DNA of 64,000 nt from Pantoea sp. Cy-639 (GCF_011752525.1 NZ_VWXI01000018.1:1-64000), one strand, 5' to 3'; positions 9,067 through 18,699 are shown, counted from the first letter of the stretch. The notes: a model not told the origin generated them from the letters alone. Numbers and translations are program-made.

Positions 9067-10432
9067 GTTGGATATGGGGCGAGTCAAGGACAGCCTGCGC
9101 CGCTACTTCAAAGGCTCGGAATCGTTGGCCGGGCAGCCGCTGCCCGAGGTCAACAAGGCGCTGATCGAGGATGCGCCGCGGGTGGTGCGCCTGACCATCT
9201 GGGGCGTGATTGCCTTCTTCCTGTTCCTGATCATCTGGGCCAGCGTCGCGCCCATCGACGAGGTGACGCGCGGCGAGGGCAAGGCCATCCCGTCGTCCAA
9301 GGTGCAGAAGATCCAGAACCTCGAGGGCGGCATCGTCGCCGAAATCTACGCCAAGGAAGGGGAGATCGTCGAAGTCGGCCAGCCCTTGCTGCGCCTGGAC
9401 GAGACCCGTTTCGCCTCCAATGTCGACGAGACCGAGGCCTCGCGCCTGGCCATGGCGCTGCGGGTGCAGCGCCTGAGCGCCGAGGTCGAGGACAAGCCGC
9501 TGCAAATCGACGAGGAACTGCGCAAGGCCGCACCGAGCCAGGCCGCCAACGAACAGTCGCTGTACCAGAGCCGGCGTCAGCAGTTGCAGGACGAGATCGG
9601 TGGCCTGCAGCAGCAGTTGGTGCAGAAGCAGCAGGAGCTGCGCGAGTTCAACTCCAAGCGTGCCCAGTACGCCAACAGTCTGCAGTTGCTGCGCCAGGAA
9701 ATCGCCATGTCCGAGCCGCTGGTGGCCCAGGGCGCGATCTCCCAGGTCGAGGTGCTGCGCCTGCGCCGTGCCGAGGTCGAGAACCGTGGCCAGATGGACT
9801 CCACTGCCCTGGCCATTCCACGCGCCGAGGCGGCCATCAAGGAGGTCCAGAGCAAGATCGAGGAGACCCGCGGCAAGTTCCGCAGCGAGGCGCTGACCCA
9901 GCTCAACGAGGCCCGCACCGAGCTGAACAAGGCCACCGCCACCAGCAAGGCACTGGATGACCGGGTACACCGCACCATGGTCACCTCGCCGGTGCGTGGC
10001 ATCGTCAAGCAGATGCTGGTCAACACCATTGGTGGCGTGATCCAGCCGGGCAGCGACATCATCGAGGTCGTGCCGTTGGACGACACCCTGGTAGTCGAGG
10101 CGAAGATCCTGCCCAAGGACATCGCTTTCCTGCACCCGGGACAGGAGGCGACGGTCAAGTTCAGCGCCTATGACTACACCATCTATGGCGGTATGAAGGC
10201 CAAGCTCGAGCAGATCGGTGCCGACACCATCACCGACGAGGACAAGAAGACCACCTACTACCTGATCAAGCTGCGTACCGAGAAAAGTCACCTGGGTACC
10301 GATGACAAGCCGCTGCTGATCATTCCGGGGATGGTGGCGACGGTGGACATCATGACGGGCAAGAAGACCATCATGAGCTACTTGCTCAAGCCGATCATCA
10401 AGGCTCGCAGCGAGGCACTGCGCGAGCGTTGA
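9056..10432 (+). CDS. lapC: LapC, HlyD-family periplasmic adaptor
   Basis: 458 residues. A single membrane anchor at about 45-65 (VIAFFLFLIIWASVAP) is followed by the half-lipoyl motif around NLEGGIVAEIYAKEGEIV, a long coiled coil (about 150-330) and a C-terminal beta barrel. It bridges the LapB ATPase and the LapE pore. GTG 9056 is chosen because GAAGGGG lies 7 nt upstream; the next in-frame ATG (9074) has no better site. The 11-nt overlap with lapB implies translational coupling. Confidence 0.9.
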   Translation: MLHKLDMGRVKDSLRRYFKGSESLAGQPLPEVNKALIEDAPRVVRLTIWGVIAFFLFLIIWASVAPIDEVTRGEGKAIPSSKVQKIQNLEGGIVAEIYAKEGEIVEVGQPLLRLDETRFASNVDETEASRLAMALRVQRLSAEVEDKPLQIDEELRKAAPSQAANEQSLYQSRRQQLQDEIGGLQQQLVQKQQELREFNSKRAQYANSLQLLRQEIAMSEPLVAQGAISQVEVLRLRRAEVENRGQMDSTALAIPRAEAAIKEVQSKIEETRGKFRSEALTQLNEARTELNKATATSKALDDRVHRTMVTSPVRGIVKQMLVNTIGGVIQPGSDIIEVVPLDDTLVVEAKILPKDIAFLHPGQEATVKFSAYDYTIYGGMKAKLEQIGADTITDEDKKTTYYLIKLRTEKSHLGTDDKPLLIIPGMVATVDIMTGKKTIMSYLLKPIIKARSEALRER

Positions 10433-10453
10433 GCGCTTGCCGTAGCCCCGCGA

Positions 10454-11011
10454 TCATTTCAGGTACTGCGCGGCCGCAGAGGCCAGTGTCCGGGCAATTT
10501 CCTCGCGCAGTACCTGCGGTGACTCCACCACCAACCCTTCCCCATGGCTCAACAGCCACCAGCGCAGCGGCCAGCCATCGATCACCGTGGCCCGCAGGCG
10601 ATGCCCTTGCTCCAGCGCGGTCAGTTGCATGTCACCGGTCAGCGGTGTTTCACGCAGTTGCCGCGCCAGAGGATCGCTGATCCACGCCTGCAGCTCCACG
10701 CCCTCGCCCGGCACAGGCTGCAGCGAGTCGCCGCGCAAATACCCGTGCAGATCGAAATTGCCCCGTAATTCGCTACCGGCAGTGGCTGCCCAGTGCCAGC
10801 CGAACGGAATGCTCTTGTCGTTGCGCTCCAGTGGAAAGATCAGCGACAGCTCGTTGAGGTCGCGTTCCACCGTACGCTTGCTGACACTGAAGCCGACATC
10901 GCGCAGGCGCCAGACCAGCTCGGCGCTGGTGATCCCCGGAGAACGGCTGGGCAACTGGCGTAGCAGTGCCCATTGACGGCTGAGAGTGGCGCGGGTGGTG
11001 GCGAACGGCAA
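10454..11011 (-). CDS. WYL-domain transcriptional regulator
   Basis: 185 residues. The N-terminal winged helix-turn-helix (about 10-60, with SAELVWRLRDVGFSVSKRTV) is followed by a WYL-like ligand domain with the motif WPLRWWLLSHGEGLVVESP near 143-161. This is the short YafY-like architecture; such proteins are DNA-binding regulators whose ligands are mostly unknown. Start is TTG 11011, with AAGGA 9 nt upstream. It is convergent with lapC (21-nt gap) and divergent from the Sel1-repeat gene. Its target is not evident from the sequence. Confidence 0.8.
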   Translation of the reverse strand: MPFATTRATLSRQWALLRQLPSRSPGITSAELVWRLRDVGFSVSKRTVERDLNELSLIFPLERNDKSIPFGWHWAATAGSELRGNFDLHGYLRGDSLQPVPGEGVELQAWISDPLARQLRETPLTGDMQLTALEQGHRLRATVIDGWPLRWWLLSHGEGLVVESPQVLREEIARTLASAAAQYLK

Positions 11012-11216
11012 AAGGAACGTCCTTGTCTAGGCTTGCCGCAATAGGATGGCGGCATGGGCAGGGCATGGCAATTCGCCATGGCCTGCTCAGATCAAGGAAG
11101 TGGCATTTGGTTGCCGGGTATTGAATCGTTCGCGACAGGTTTTGTCGTGACGTCGCGCAGAATCACGCCTCATCACAGTCGAGGTCGGCGCTGTGGGTCG
11201 TTCAATGAGGATGAAC

Positions 11217-12029
11217 ATGTCTGCTGCCAGCAATATCCATTCACTGCTCGCGCGGCTTCTGCCTGAGCGGATCACGCCTGTGCCAGTCCGACCTGGCCTG
11301 CGCCGACGCTTGTTCGCCGGGGTTGGCCTGCCCAGCCAGCAGGCCCTGGCAGGTGAGCGTTTCGGCCTTGTCGACCGGCTCGATGAAGCCGTCGACCTGC
11401 AGGGGGTGTATGCCGATCTGCGCCGGCAGGCGCTCCAGGGGAACGTGGACGTGCTCAACGATCTTGGCTGGGTCTGGCTCAATGGCCGGTACTGGCGCGC
11501 CGACACCCTGCTGGCCGGGCACCTGTTGCGCATGGCCGCCCTGCAGGGACATGCCGCCGCCTGGTTCAACCTTGGCCAGCAGCATTATTTCGGCAAGGGC
11601 GTGGAAGTGTCCTATGCCAATGCCGCCGAGTACTATCGGCATGCCTTCGAACGCGGCATGCCCCATGCCGCCGCGGCCCTGGGCGACTTGTACGAGGAGG
11701 AGGTGTGCGAAGGCGACCCGCCTTGGCAGGTCGATCCACAGGAGGCCTACCAATGGTTCCAGCGGGGCGCCCAGCACGGAGATGCGCGGTGTCGCTTCGA
11801 AGTGGGCTATCGTCTGTTGCACGGCGTCTATGTGGCCGAGGATGTCCGCGCGGCGCTGTACTGGCTGGAGTTGGCGGCAGCAACCGGGGTGATGCAGGCT
11901 GCCGAGGAACTGGCGGTACATTTCAGCCGGCGTGACGCGGCACGTTACCTGAGCTGGCGCGACCAGGCGATCCAGCTGGGCAGCTCGCTGGCGCTGGCCA
12001 TGAAACTGGAAGACCAGATCCAGCCTTGA
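11217..12029 (+). CDS. Sel1-like repeat protein
   Basis: 270 residues with several Sel1/TPR-like repeats, for example AAWFNLGQQHYFGKGV, AAEYYRHAFERGMPHAAAALG and ALYWLELAAATGVMQAAEELA. Such helical repeats mediate protein-protein contacts. No signal peptide is obvious. ATG 11217 is preferred because GAGG lies 6 nt upstream; in-frame starts at 11193 (GTG), 11205 and 11211 lack a site. The 205-nt gap shared with the WYL gene contains a short inverted repeat, CGACA-5-TGTCG (11133-11147). The precise role is unknown. Confidence 0.75.
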   Translation: MSAASNIHSLLARLLPERITPVPVRPGLRRRLFAGVGLPSQQALAGERFGLVDRLDEAVDLQGVYADLRRQALQGNVDVLNDLGWVWLNGRYWRADTLLAGHLLRMAALQGHAAAWFNLGQQHYFGKGVEVSYANAAEYYRHAFERGMPHAAAALGDLYEEEVCEGDPPWQVDPQEAYQWFQRGAQHGDARCRFEVGYRLLHGVYVAEDVRAALYWLELAAATGVMQAAEELAVHFSRRDAARYLSWRDQAIQLGSSLALAMKLEDQIQP

Positions 12030-12085
12030 GCGCGCGGGCCTGGCTTCATGAACAACCTTTCATCTTGTCCCTTCATCGCTCACGG

Positions 12086-12133
12086 TTGACGGCGGGGGGA
12101 GGGCAAGGCGTATATTGATAGTTAGCAAACTAT
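12086..12133 (+). promoter_or_regulatory. marR-operon promoter with palindromic operator
   Basis: TTGACG (12086-12091) and TATATT (12111-12116), with a 19-nt spacer, form a candidate promoter. Immediately downstream is a perfect inverted repeat, ATAGTT-AGCA-AACTAT (12118-12133), the size and position expected for a MarR operator that lets the regulator repress its own operon. It lies 20 nt before the marR start codon. Confidence 0.6.
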
Positions 12134-12153
12134 GAATATCCTCGGTTCCTGAC

Positions 12154-12606
12154 ATGTCCCTTGAAGCACTGCAACTCAAGATCAGCAGCGGCATGGTCGT
12201 GGCTGCCCGGCACTGGCGTCGCCTGTGCCAGGGCGCGCTGACCGGCTACGGCATTTCCGAAGCCTGCGCCGTGCCGTTGCTGATGATCGTGCGCCTGGGG
12301 GATGGCGTGCACCAGGTGGCCGTGGCCCAGGCGGCCGGGTTGGAAAGCCCGTCGCTGGTACGCCTGCTCGACCAGTTGTGCAAGGCCGGCCTGGTATGCC
12401 GCAGCGAAGACCCACTGGATCGTCGCGCCAAGGCCCTGAGCCTGACCGTCGAGGGCCGGGCCTTGGCCGAATCCATCGAAGGCGAGCTGGTGCGCCTGCG
12501 CCACGAGGTGCTGCACGGCATCGACCGGGCCGACCTGGAGGCCACGCTGCGGGTGATCCGTGCCTTCGAGGAAGCAGGGCTTGGCACGCCAGGCGGGACG
12601 CCATGA
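12154..12606 (+). CDS. MarR-family regulator of the downstream efflux operon
   Basis: 150 residues with a winged helix-turn-helix (about 50-100: QVAVAQAAGLESPSLVRLL then DPLDRRAKALSLT, the MarR wing with its conserved D-R-R). MarR proteins are dimeric repressors released by small phenolic or drug-like molecules. The gene begins a five-gene operon; its TGA overlaps the ATG of the exporter gene (ATGA at 12603-12606). A palindrome in the promoter is the likely autorepression site. Inducer unknown; aromatic acids are a reasonable guess given the exporter family. Confidence 0.88.
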   Translation: MSLEALQLKISSGMVVAARHWRRLCQGALTGYGISEACAVPLLMIVRLGDGVHQVAVAQAAGLESPSLVRLLDQLCKAGLVCRSEDPLDRRAKALSLTVEGRALAESIEGELVRLRHEVLHGIDRADLEATLRVIRAFEEAGLGTPGGTP

Positions 12607-14690
12607 GCGGTTTCTTCAGCTCGGTACCGCCGGCCCGCGACTGGTTCTACGGCGTGCGCACTTTCGCCGCGTCGATGATCGCCCTGTACATCGCCCTGCT
12701 GATGCAACTGCCGCGTCCGTACTGGGCAATGGCCACGGTGTACATCGTCTCCAGCCCGTTCCTCGGCCCGACCAGTTCCAAGGCGCTGTACCGCGCCCTG
12801 GGCACCCTGCTCGGCGCGGGCGGGGCAATCTTCCTGGTGCCGCCGCTGGTGCAGTCGCCGCTGCTGCTGAGCATCGCCATCGCCCTGTGGACCGGCACCC
12901 TGCTGTTCCTCTCGCTGAACCTGCGTACCGCCAACAACTACGTGCTGATGCTGGCCGGCTACACCTTGCCGATGATCGCCCTGGCCGTGGTCGACAACCC
13001 GCTGGCGGTGTTCGACGTGGCGTCGTCGCGGGCCCAGGAGATCTGCCTGGGGATCGTCTGCGCGGCGGTGGTCGGCGCGGTGTTCTGGCCCCGTCGCCTG
13101 GCCCCGGTGGTGGTCGGTGCCACGGGTAACTGGTTCGCCGAGGCGATCCGCTACAGCGATGCGTACCTGGCCCGCGAAGTCAGCGCTGGCCAGGTCGGCG
13201 GCATGCGCGGGGCGATGGTCGCCACCTTCAACTCGCTGGAAATGATGATTGGCCAGCTGGGGCACGAAGGGGCTGGGCCGCATACCCTGAAGAATGCCCG
13301 TGAACTGCGTGGGCGGATGATCCACCTGTTGCCGGTGATCGATGCCCTCGATGACGCCCTGGTGGCGCTGGAAGGCCGCGCGCCCGAACAGTTCGCCCGC
13401 CTGCAGCCGGTGCTCGTGGCTGCCCGCGACTGGCTCAAGGGCACCGCCGACAGTGCTGCCGTGGCACGCTGGACCGCCCTGCACGAGCAGATCGACCAGC
13501 TGCAGCCAGGCGCCGCGGTGCTCGACCAGCGCGCCGCGCTGCTGCTCTCCAACGCCCTCTACCGCCTGACCGAATGGGCTGACCTGTGGCAGGACTGCTG
13601 CACCCTGCAGCATGCCCTGCGCAAGGACGACGCCACGCCCTGGCGCGCGGTCTATCGCCATTGGCGTCTGGGCCGCCTGACGCCCTTCTTCGACCGTGGC
13701 CTGATGCTTTACTCGGTGTGCTCGACCGTGCTCGCCATCGTCGTCGCCTGCGGCCTGTGGATCGGTCTGGGCTGGAACGATGGCGCCAGCGCGGTGATCC
13801 TCGCGGCGGTATCGTGCAGTTTCTTCGCCGCCATGGACGACCCCGCGCCGCAGATCTACCGGTTCTTCTTCTGGACGCTGATGTCGGTCATCTTCTCCAG
13901 CCTCTATCTGTTCCTGGTGCTGCCCAACCTGCACGATTTCGCCATGCTGGTGCTGGCCTTCGCCGTGCCGTTCATCTGCGTCGGCACCCTGACCGTACAG
14001 CCGCGCTTTTACCTCGGTACCTTGCTGACCATCGTCAACACCTCGACCTTCATCAGTATCCAGGGCGCCTATGACGCTGACTTCTTCACCTTCCTCAACT
14101 CCAACCTGGCCGGCCCGGTGGGCCTGCTGTTCGCCTTCGTCTGGACCCTGGTGGTACGTCCGTTCGGCGTGGAACTGGCAGCCAAGCGCATGACCCGCTT
14201 CGCCTGGCGCGACATCGTCGAGATGACCGAGCCGGCTACCCTGGCCGAGCATCGCCAGGTTGGCGTGCAGATGCTCGATCGCCTGATGCAGCACCTGCCA
14301 CGCCTGTCGCAGACCGGCCAGGACAGCGGTGTCGCCCTGCGCGACCTGCGCGTGGGCCTGAACCTGCTGGACCTGCTCGCCTATCTGCCGCGAGCCGGCA
14401 CCGAGGCCCGCGAGCGCCTGCGCACGGTGGTCGAGGAGGTCGGCGGGCACTACGCGGCCTGCCTGCGCGCCGGCGAGCGCCTGCATGCCCCGGCGGCGCT
14501 GCTGCGCAACATGGAGAGGGCGCGCCTGGCGCTGAACCAGGATGACCCGGACGAACGTGGCGATGCCCGCACCCACCTGTTGCATGCCCTGAGCGGCTTG
14601 CGCCTGGCATTGTTGCCTGGCGTCGAGGTGATGCTCGAGCCTGCCGAACAACCCCAACTGCCACCTGGCCTCGACGGAGCGCCCCTGTGA
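12603..14690 (+). CDS. FUSC-family inner-membrane exporter (AaeB-like)
   Basis: 695 residues, with an N-terminal membrane bundle (about 15-165), a cytoplasmic helical region, a second bundle (about 360-520) and a C-terminal soluble domain. This is the FUSC layout of AaeB, a p-hydroxybenzoic acid efflux pump, about 655 residues long in E. coli. Start ATG 12603 overlaps the marR stop by 4 nt. Together with the DUF1656, HlyD and NodT genes it should form a tripartite pump. Substrate is inferred from family only: aromatic acids or other organic anions. Confidence 0.88.
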   Translation: MSGFFSSVPPARDWFYGVRTFAASMIALYIALLMQLPRPYWAMATVYIVSSPFLGPTSSKALYRALGTLLGAGGAIFLVPPLVQSPLLLSIAIALWTGTLLFLSLNLRTANNYVLMLAGYTLPMIALAVVDNPLAVFDVASSRAQEICLGIVCAAVVGAVFWPRRLAPVVVGATGNWFAEAIRYSDAYLAREVSAGQVGGMRGAMVATFNSLEMMIGQLGHEGAGPHTLKNARELRGRMIHLLPVIDALDDALVALEGRAPEQFARLQPVLVAARDWLKGTADSAAVARWTALHEQIDQLQPGAAVLDQRAALLLSNALYRLTEWADLWQDCCTLQHALRKDDATPWRAVYRHWRLGRLTPFFDRGLMLYSVCSTVLAIVVACGLWIGLGWNDGASAVILAAVSCSFFAAMDDPAPQIYRFFFWTLMSVIFSSLYLFLVLPNLHDFAMLVLAFAVPFICVGTLTVQPRFYLGTLLTIVNTSTFISIQGAYDADFFTFLNSNLAGPVGLLFAFVWTLVVRPFGVELAAKRMTRFAWRDIVEMTEPATLAEHRQVGVQMLDRLMQHLPRLSQTGQDSGVALRDLRVGLNLLDLLAYLPRAGTEARERLRTVVEEVGGHYAACLRAGERLHAPAALLRNMERARLALNQDDPDERGDARTHLLHALSGLRLALLPGVEVMLEPAEQPQLPPGLDGAPL

Positions 14691-14899
14691 TTGGTGAACT
14701 GGATATCAGCGGGGTGTTCCTGCCCACGCTGTTGGTGATGATGTTTGGCACCTACCTGCTGTACCTCGGGGTGCACGCGGTGCTGGTGCGCCTGCACTTC
14801 TACCGCCTGGTCTGGCACCGGGCGCTGTTCAACGTTGCCCTGTATGCCGTGCTGCTTGGCGCGGTGGACCACTTTTGCCGAAGCCTGATGCTGCCATGA
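14687..14899 (+). CDS. DUF1656 (AaeX-like) small membrane protein
   Basis: 70 residues with two hydrophobic helices (about 10-30 and 45-65), beginning MIGELDISGVFLPTLLVMM. DUF1656/AaeX proteins accompany FUSC exporters, and their role is not known. It starts with GTG 14687 inside a GTGA overlap with the exporter stop, and its own stop overlaps the next ATG (ATGA), so the three genes are probably translationally coupled. Confidence 0.87.
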   Translation: MIGELDISGVFLPTLLVMMFGTYLLYLGVHAVLVRLHFYRLVWHRALFNVALYAVLLGAVDHFCRSLMLP

Positions 14900-15771
14900 A
14901 AAAACCTTTGCTGACCCTGGGCCGCGTGGTCCTGACCTTGCTGGTAGTGACCTTCGCCGCCGTGCTCGTATGGCAGATGGTGGTGTACTACATGTTCGCC
15001 CCCTGGACCCGCGACGGCCATATTCGTGCCGACGTGATCCAGATCGCCCCGGACGTCTCCGGGCTGATCCAGCAGGTCGAGGTACGCGACAACCAGAACA
15101 TCAAGCGCGGCGACGTGCTGTTCACCATCGACCAGGACCGCTTCAGCCTCGCCCTGCGCCAGGCCAAGGCAACCCTGGCCGAGCGCCAGGAAGCCCTGGC
15201 CCAGGCCTCCCGCGAGGCGCAGCGCAACCGTAAGCTGGGCAACCTGGTTGCAGCCGAGCAACTCGAAGAGAGCCAGTCGCGCGAGAGCCGCGCACGCTCG
15301 GCGGTCAACGAAGCGCAGGTGCAGGTGGATATCGCCCAGCTCAACCTCGACCGTTCGGTGGTGCGCAGCCCGGTGGACGGTTACCTCAACGATCGTGCGC
15401 CACGCGCCCACGAGTTCGTCAGTGCCGGGCGCCCGGTGCTGTCGGTGGTCGACAGCGCCTCGTACCACGTCGACGGCTACTTCGAAGAGACCAAGCTCGG
15501 TGGCATCAAGGTCGGCGATGCCGTGGACATCCGCGTGATGGGTGACAGCACTCGCCTGCGCGGCCATGTGCAGAGCCTTGCCGCCGGCATCGAGGACCGC
15601 GACCGCAGCAGCGGCGCCAACCTGCTGCCCAACGTCAACCCGGCCTTCAGCTGGGTACGCCTGGCCCAGCGGATCCCGGTACGCATCGCCTTCGACGAGG
15701 TGCCGGAAGACTTTCGCATGATTGCCGGACGTACCGCCACGGTGTCGATCGTCGAGGGCCAGCATCCATGA
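14896..15771 (+). CDS. HlyD-family membrane fusion protein (AaeA-like)
   Basis: 291 residues. N-terminal anchor at about 10-35 (VVLTLLVVTFAAVLVWQMVV), then the biotinyl-lipoyl-like segment (IRADVIQIAPDVSGLIQQV), an alpha-hairpin (about 90-165) and a beta barrel. It is the periplasmic adaptor between the FUSC exporter and the outer-membrane channel encoded next. Start ATG 14896 lies in a 4-nt overlap with the DUF1656 stop; the stop overlaps the next start by 4 nt. Confidence 0.9.
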   Translation: MKKPLLTLGRVVLTLLVVTFAAVLVWQMVVYYMFAPWTRDGHIRADVIQIAPDVSGLIQQVEVRDNQNIKRGDVLFTIDQDRFSLALRQAKATLAERQEALAQASREAQRNRKLGNLVAAEQLEESQSRESRARSAVNEAQVQVDIAQLNLDRSVVRSPVDGYLNDRAPRAHEFVSAGRPVLSVVDSASYHVDGYFEETKLGGIKVGDAVDIRVMGDSTRLRGHVQSLAAGIEDRDRSSGANLLPNVNPAFSWVRLAQRIPVRIAFDEVPEDFRMIAGRTATVSIVEGQHP

Positions 15772-17186
15772 AGCCACTGATCCTGGCGGGGCTGTGCCTG
15801 TCCCTGGGCGCCTGCATGATGGTCGGCCCGGACTACCAGTTGCCCAAGGACGCGGCAATGCAGCGCGGCGACCTGAACGGCCCGCTGCGCCAGGACGCCG
15901 ACAGTGTGGTGTCGGCACCGGTGCCGGAAGACTGGTGGCAGTTGTACCAGGACCCGCGCCTCAACCAGTTGGTGCGCCAGGCGTTGTCGGCCAACACCGA
16001 ACTGCGAGTGGCCGCGGCCAACATCGCCAAGGCCCGCGCCCAGGTGGAGGTGGCCGAATCCCAGGGCGGCTTCAACGGCGGCGTCAAGCTCGGTGCCCAG
16101 CGCTTGCAGGAGTCTGGCGAGGCATTCCTGCTGCCGGAGAAGGTGCCGGTGTCCAACATCGGCGAAGCGATCATCAGCGCCTCCTACCAGTTCGACCTGT
16201 GGGGTACCTTCAAGCGCGGCACCGAGGCGGCCAAGGCCAATGCCGACGCGGTACAGGCCGCTGCCGACACCGCGCGCATCACCCTGGTGGCCGATGTGGT
16301 CAAGGCCTACACCCAGGTGTGCTCGGCCAACGAGGAATACCATATCGCCCATGAGTCGCTGGACCTGCAGCAGCAGAGCGTGCAACTGACTCAGCGCCTG
16401 CGCGACGCCGGGCGTGGCGACGACACCCAGGTCACCCGTTCGCAGACCCAGTTCAAGTCGCTGCGTGCCGAACTGCCGCGCTTCAAGGCCGAACGCGAGG
16501 CGGGCCTGTATACCTTGGCCGCGCTGCTGGCCAAGCCGGTGGAGCAACTGCCGGCGGGGACCGCCGACTGCGCCGAGTTGCCACAGCTGACGCAACTGCT
16601 GCCGATCGGCGATGGCGCCGCGCTGCTCAAGCGTCGTCCCGACGTGCGCCAGGCGGAGCGCCAGTTGGCCGCTGCCACCGCCACCATCGGCGTGGCGACC
16701 GGTGCGCTGTATCCGGATATCAGCATCGGCGCGCAGGTCGGCACCATTGGTTTGCTCAAGAACCTTGGCGAGCCGTCGACCAACCGTTGGGGCTTCGGCC
16801 CGCAAGTCAGCTGGAACATCCCCACCAACGGCACCCGTGCGCGCATTCGCGAGGCCGAAGCCTCGACCCAGGCAGCCCTGGCGCACTTCGACGGGGTGGT
16901 GTTGAACGCCATCCGCGAGACCCAGACGCGCCTGGCGCAGTACAGCGCGCTGCTCGACCGGCGTGACGCGCTGGCCGATGCCGAGCGCTCGGCCAAGGAA
17001 TCGGCAGACCAGACCCACCTGCGCTACCAGGTAGGGCGCGAGTCGTTCCTGGCCGATCTGCAGGCGACCCGGACCTACACCGACATGCGTGCGCAACTGG
17101 CGGCGGCCAACAGCCAGGTGGCGATGGGGCAGATTGGCGTGTTCCTGGCTCTGGGCGGCGGCTGGAAGGACACCGCCGGGAAGTGA
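15768..17186 (+). CDS. NodT-family outer-membrane efflux lipoprotein
   Basis: 472 residues. Signal peptide with lipobox LGAC, so Cys16 is the likely lipidated residue. The mature protein has the two outer-membrane-factor repeats (starts near DPRLNQLVRQALSANTELR and ERQLAAATATIGVATGALYPDIS). It provides the outer-membrane duct of the marR-FUSC-DUF1656-HlyD-NodT pump. It is last in the operon and convergent with comM, 25 nt apart; no terminator is obvious in that gap. Confidence 0.92.
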   Translation: MKPLILAGLCLSLGACMMVGPDYQLPKDAAMQRGDLNGPLRQDADSVVSAPVPEDWWQLYQDPRLNQLVRQALSANTELRVAAANIAKARAQVEVAESQGGFNGGVKLGAQRLQESGEAFLLPEKVPVSNIGEAIISASYQFDLWGTFKRGTEAAKANADAVQAAADTARITLVADVVKAYTQVCSANEEYHIAHESLDLQQQSVQLTQRLRDAGRGDDTQVTRSQTQFKSLRAELPRFKAEREAGLYTLAALLAKPVEQLPAGTADCAELPQLTQLLPIGDGAALLKRRPDVRQAERQLAAATATIGVATGALYPDISIGAQVGTIGLLKNLGEPSTNRWGFGPQVSWNIPTNGTRARIREAEASTQAALAHFDGVVLNAIRETQTRLAQYSALLDRRDALADAERSAKESADQTHLRYQVGRESFLADLQATRTYTDMRAQLAAANSQVAMGQIGVFLALGGGWKDTAGK

Positions 17187-17211
17187 GGACCCGCTGCAGT
17201 GGCCTGCGTCA

Positions 17212-18699
17212 TCAGCTGCCAGGCCGGTATTGCAGCGCTTCGGCCAGGTGAGCCCGGCCAATGGCCTCGCAGCCTTCCAGGTCGGCCAGGGTGCGGGCCA
17301 CCTTCAACAAGCGATGCGCAGCGCGCAGCGACAGGTTCAGGCGTTCGCAGGCGCTTTCCAGCCAGGCCTGGTCGACGGCAGGCAGCGGACAATGGCGGCG
17401 CAACCCCTTGAGATCGAGAAAGGCATTGGCGCAGCCCTGGCGGCGCTGTTGCAGCTCCCGTACCTCGGCAACCCGGACTGCGACAGTGGCGCTGCTTTCA
17501 CCGCTGGGTTGGCTGTTCAGCGCGGTGCTCTCGCGGGCTACGGTCAGGTGCAGGTCGATCCGGTCGAGCAGGGGGCCGGAGAGTTTGTTGCGGTAGCGCT
17601 GAATCTGTTCAGGGCTGCAGCGGCAACGGCCGCTGGGGTCGCCGAAGTAGCCGCAGGGGCAGGGGTTCATGGCTGCCACCAACTGAAAACGCGCCGGAAA
17701 GCGCACCCGGTCACGGGCCCGGGCGACGACGATCTCCCCAGACTCCAACGGCTCGCGCAATACCTCCAGCACGCGTCGTTCGAACTCCGGCAGCTCATCG
17801 AGAAACAGCACGCCATGGTGGGCCAGGGTGATCTCCCCGGGTTGCGGACGGCTGCCGCCGCCGACCAGTGCAGGGCCGGAGGCGGAGTGATGGGGGTGAC
17901 GGAAGGGGCGTTGTGGCCAGCAGGTCAGTGGTGCCTGGCCACTGACCGAGCGGATCGCCGCGACTTCCAGTGCCTCCTGTTCATCCAGCGCTGGCAGCAG
18001 CCCGGGCAGGCGGCTGGCGAGCAGGGTCTTGCCGGTGCCAGGCGGCCCGGTGAACAACAGGTTGTGCGCGCCGGCCGCAGCGACCAGCAGGGCACGCTTG
18101 GCGGCGACCTGGCCCTGGACCTCGTTGAGGTCGGGGTAGGGGCGTTGTTCCAGCAGCAGGCCCTGGGCCGCGTAGGGCGCCAACGGCAACTGCCCGTTCA
18201 GGTGTGCCACCAGCTCCTGCAGATGCCCTACGGCATAGACCACCAGGCCACTGGCCAGGCTGGCTTCCTCGGCATTTTCCCGCGGCACCACCAGTGCCCG
18301 CCCGGCTTCTCGTGCGGCGAGCGCGGCAGGCAGCACGCCTTGCACGGGGCGTAAAGCGCCAGACAAGGCCAGCTCGCCGAGGCACTCGACAGCCTCGAGG
18401 ACGGCCACCGGTACCTGGCCGTTGGCGGCGAGGATGCCCAGGGCGATGGCCAGGTCGTAGCGGCCGCCGTCCTTGGGCAGGTCAGCCGGGGCGAGGTTCT
18501 GGGTGATGCGCCGGGCTGGGTAGTCCAGACCGGAGTTGACGATGGCGCTGCGCACCCGGTCCTTGCTTTCCTTGACTGTGGCTTCCGGCAGGCCGACCAG
18601 GGTGAGGGCGGGCAGGCCGTTGGCCAGATGGGTCTCGACACTGACGGCTGGCGCCAGCACGCCGACTTGGGCGCGACTGTGGACAAGGGCGAGGGACAT
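17212..18699 (-). CDS. comM: ComM/YifB-family Mg-chelatase-like AAA+ ATPase
   Basis: 495 residues, the family's usual length. The N-terminal ChlI domain (about 1-170) is followed by an AAA+ core with Walker A GPPGTGKT and Walker B GVLFLDELPEF, then the Cys cluster MNPCPCGYFGD and the C-terminal Mg-chelatase lid. ComM is a hexameric helicase that promotes branch migration when DNA is integrated by natural transformation; it is also widespread in species not known to be competent. ATG 18699 is used because AAGGAG lies 5 nt upstream; the GTG at 18705 abuts that site. Confidence 0.93.
   Translation of the reverse strand: MSLALVHSRAQVGVLAPAVSVETHLANGLPALTLVGLPEATVKESKDRVRSAIVNSGLDYPARRITQNLAPADLPKDGGRYDLAIALGILAANGQVPVAVLEAVECLGELALSGALRPVQGVLPAALAAREAGRALVVPRENAEEASLASGLVVYAVGHLQELVAHLNGQLPLAPYAAQGLLLEQRPYPDLNEVQGQVAAKRALLVAAAGAHNLLFTGPPGTGKTLLASRLPGLLPALDEQEALEVAAIRSVSGQAPLTCWPQRPFRHPHHSASGPALVGGGSRPQPGEITLAHHGVLFLDELPEFERRVLEVLREPLESGEIVVARARDRVRFPARFQLVAAMNPCPCGYFGDPSGRCRCSPEQIQRYRNKLSGPLLDRIDLHLTVARESTALNSQPSGESSATVAVRVAEVRELQQRRQGCANAFLDLKGLRRHCPLPAVDQAWLESACERLNLSLRAAHRLLKVARTLADLEGCEAIGRAHLAEALQYRPGS

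Noticed and set aside
11054..11266. 70-codon plus frame before the Sel1-repeat gene
   Set aside because: It overlaps the promoter region and the first codons of the real gene in another frame; no ribosome-binding site.
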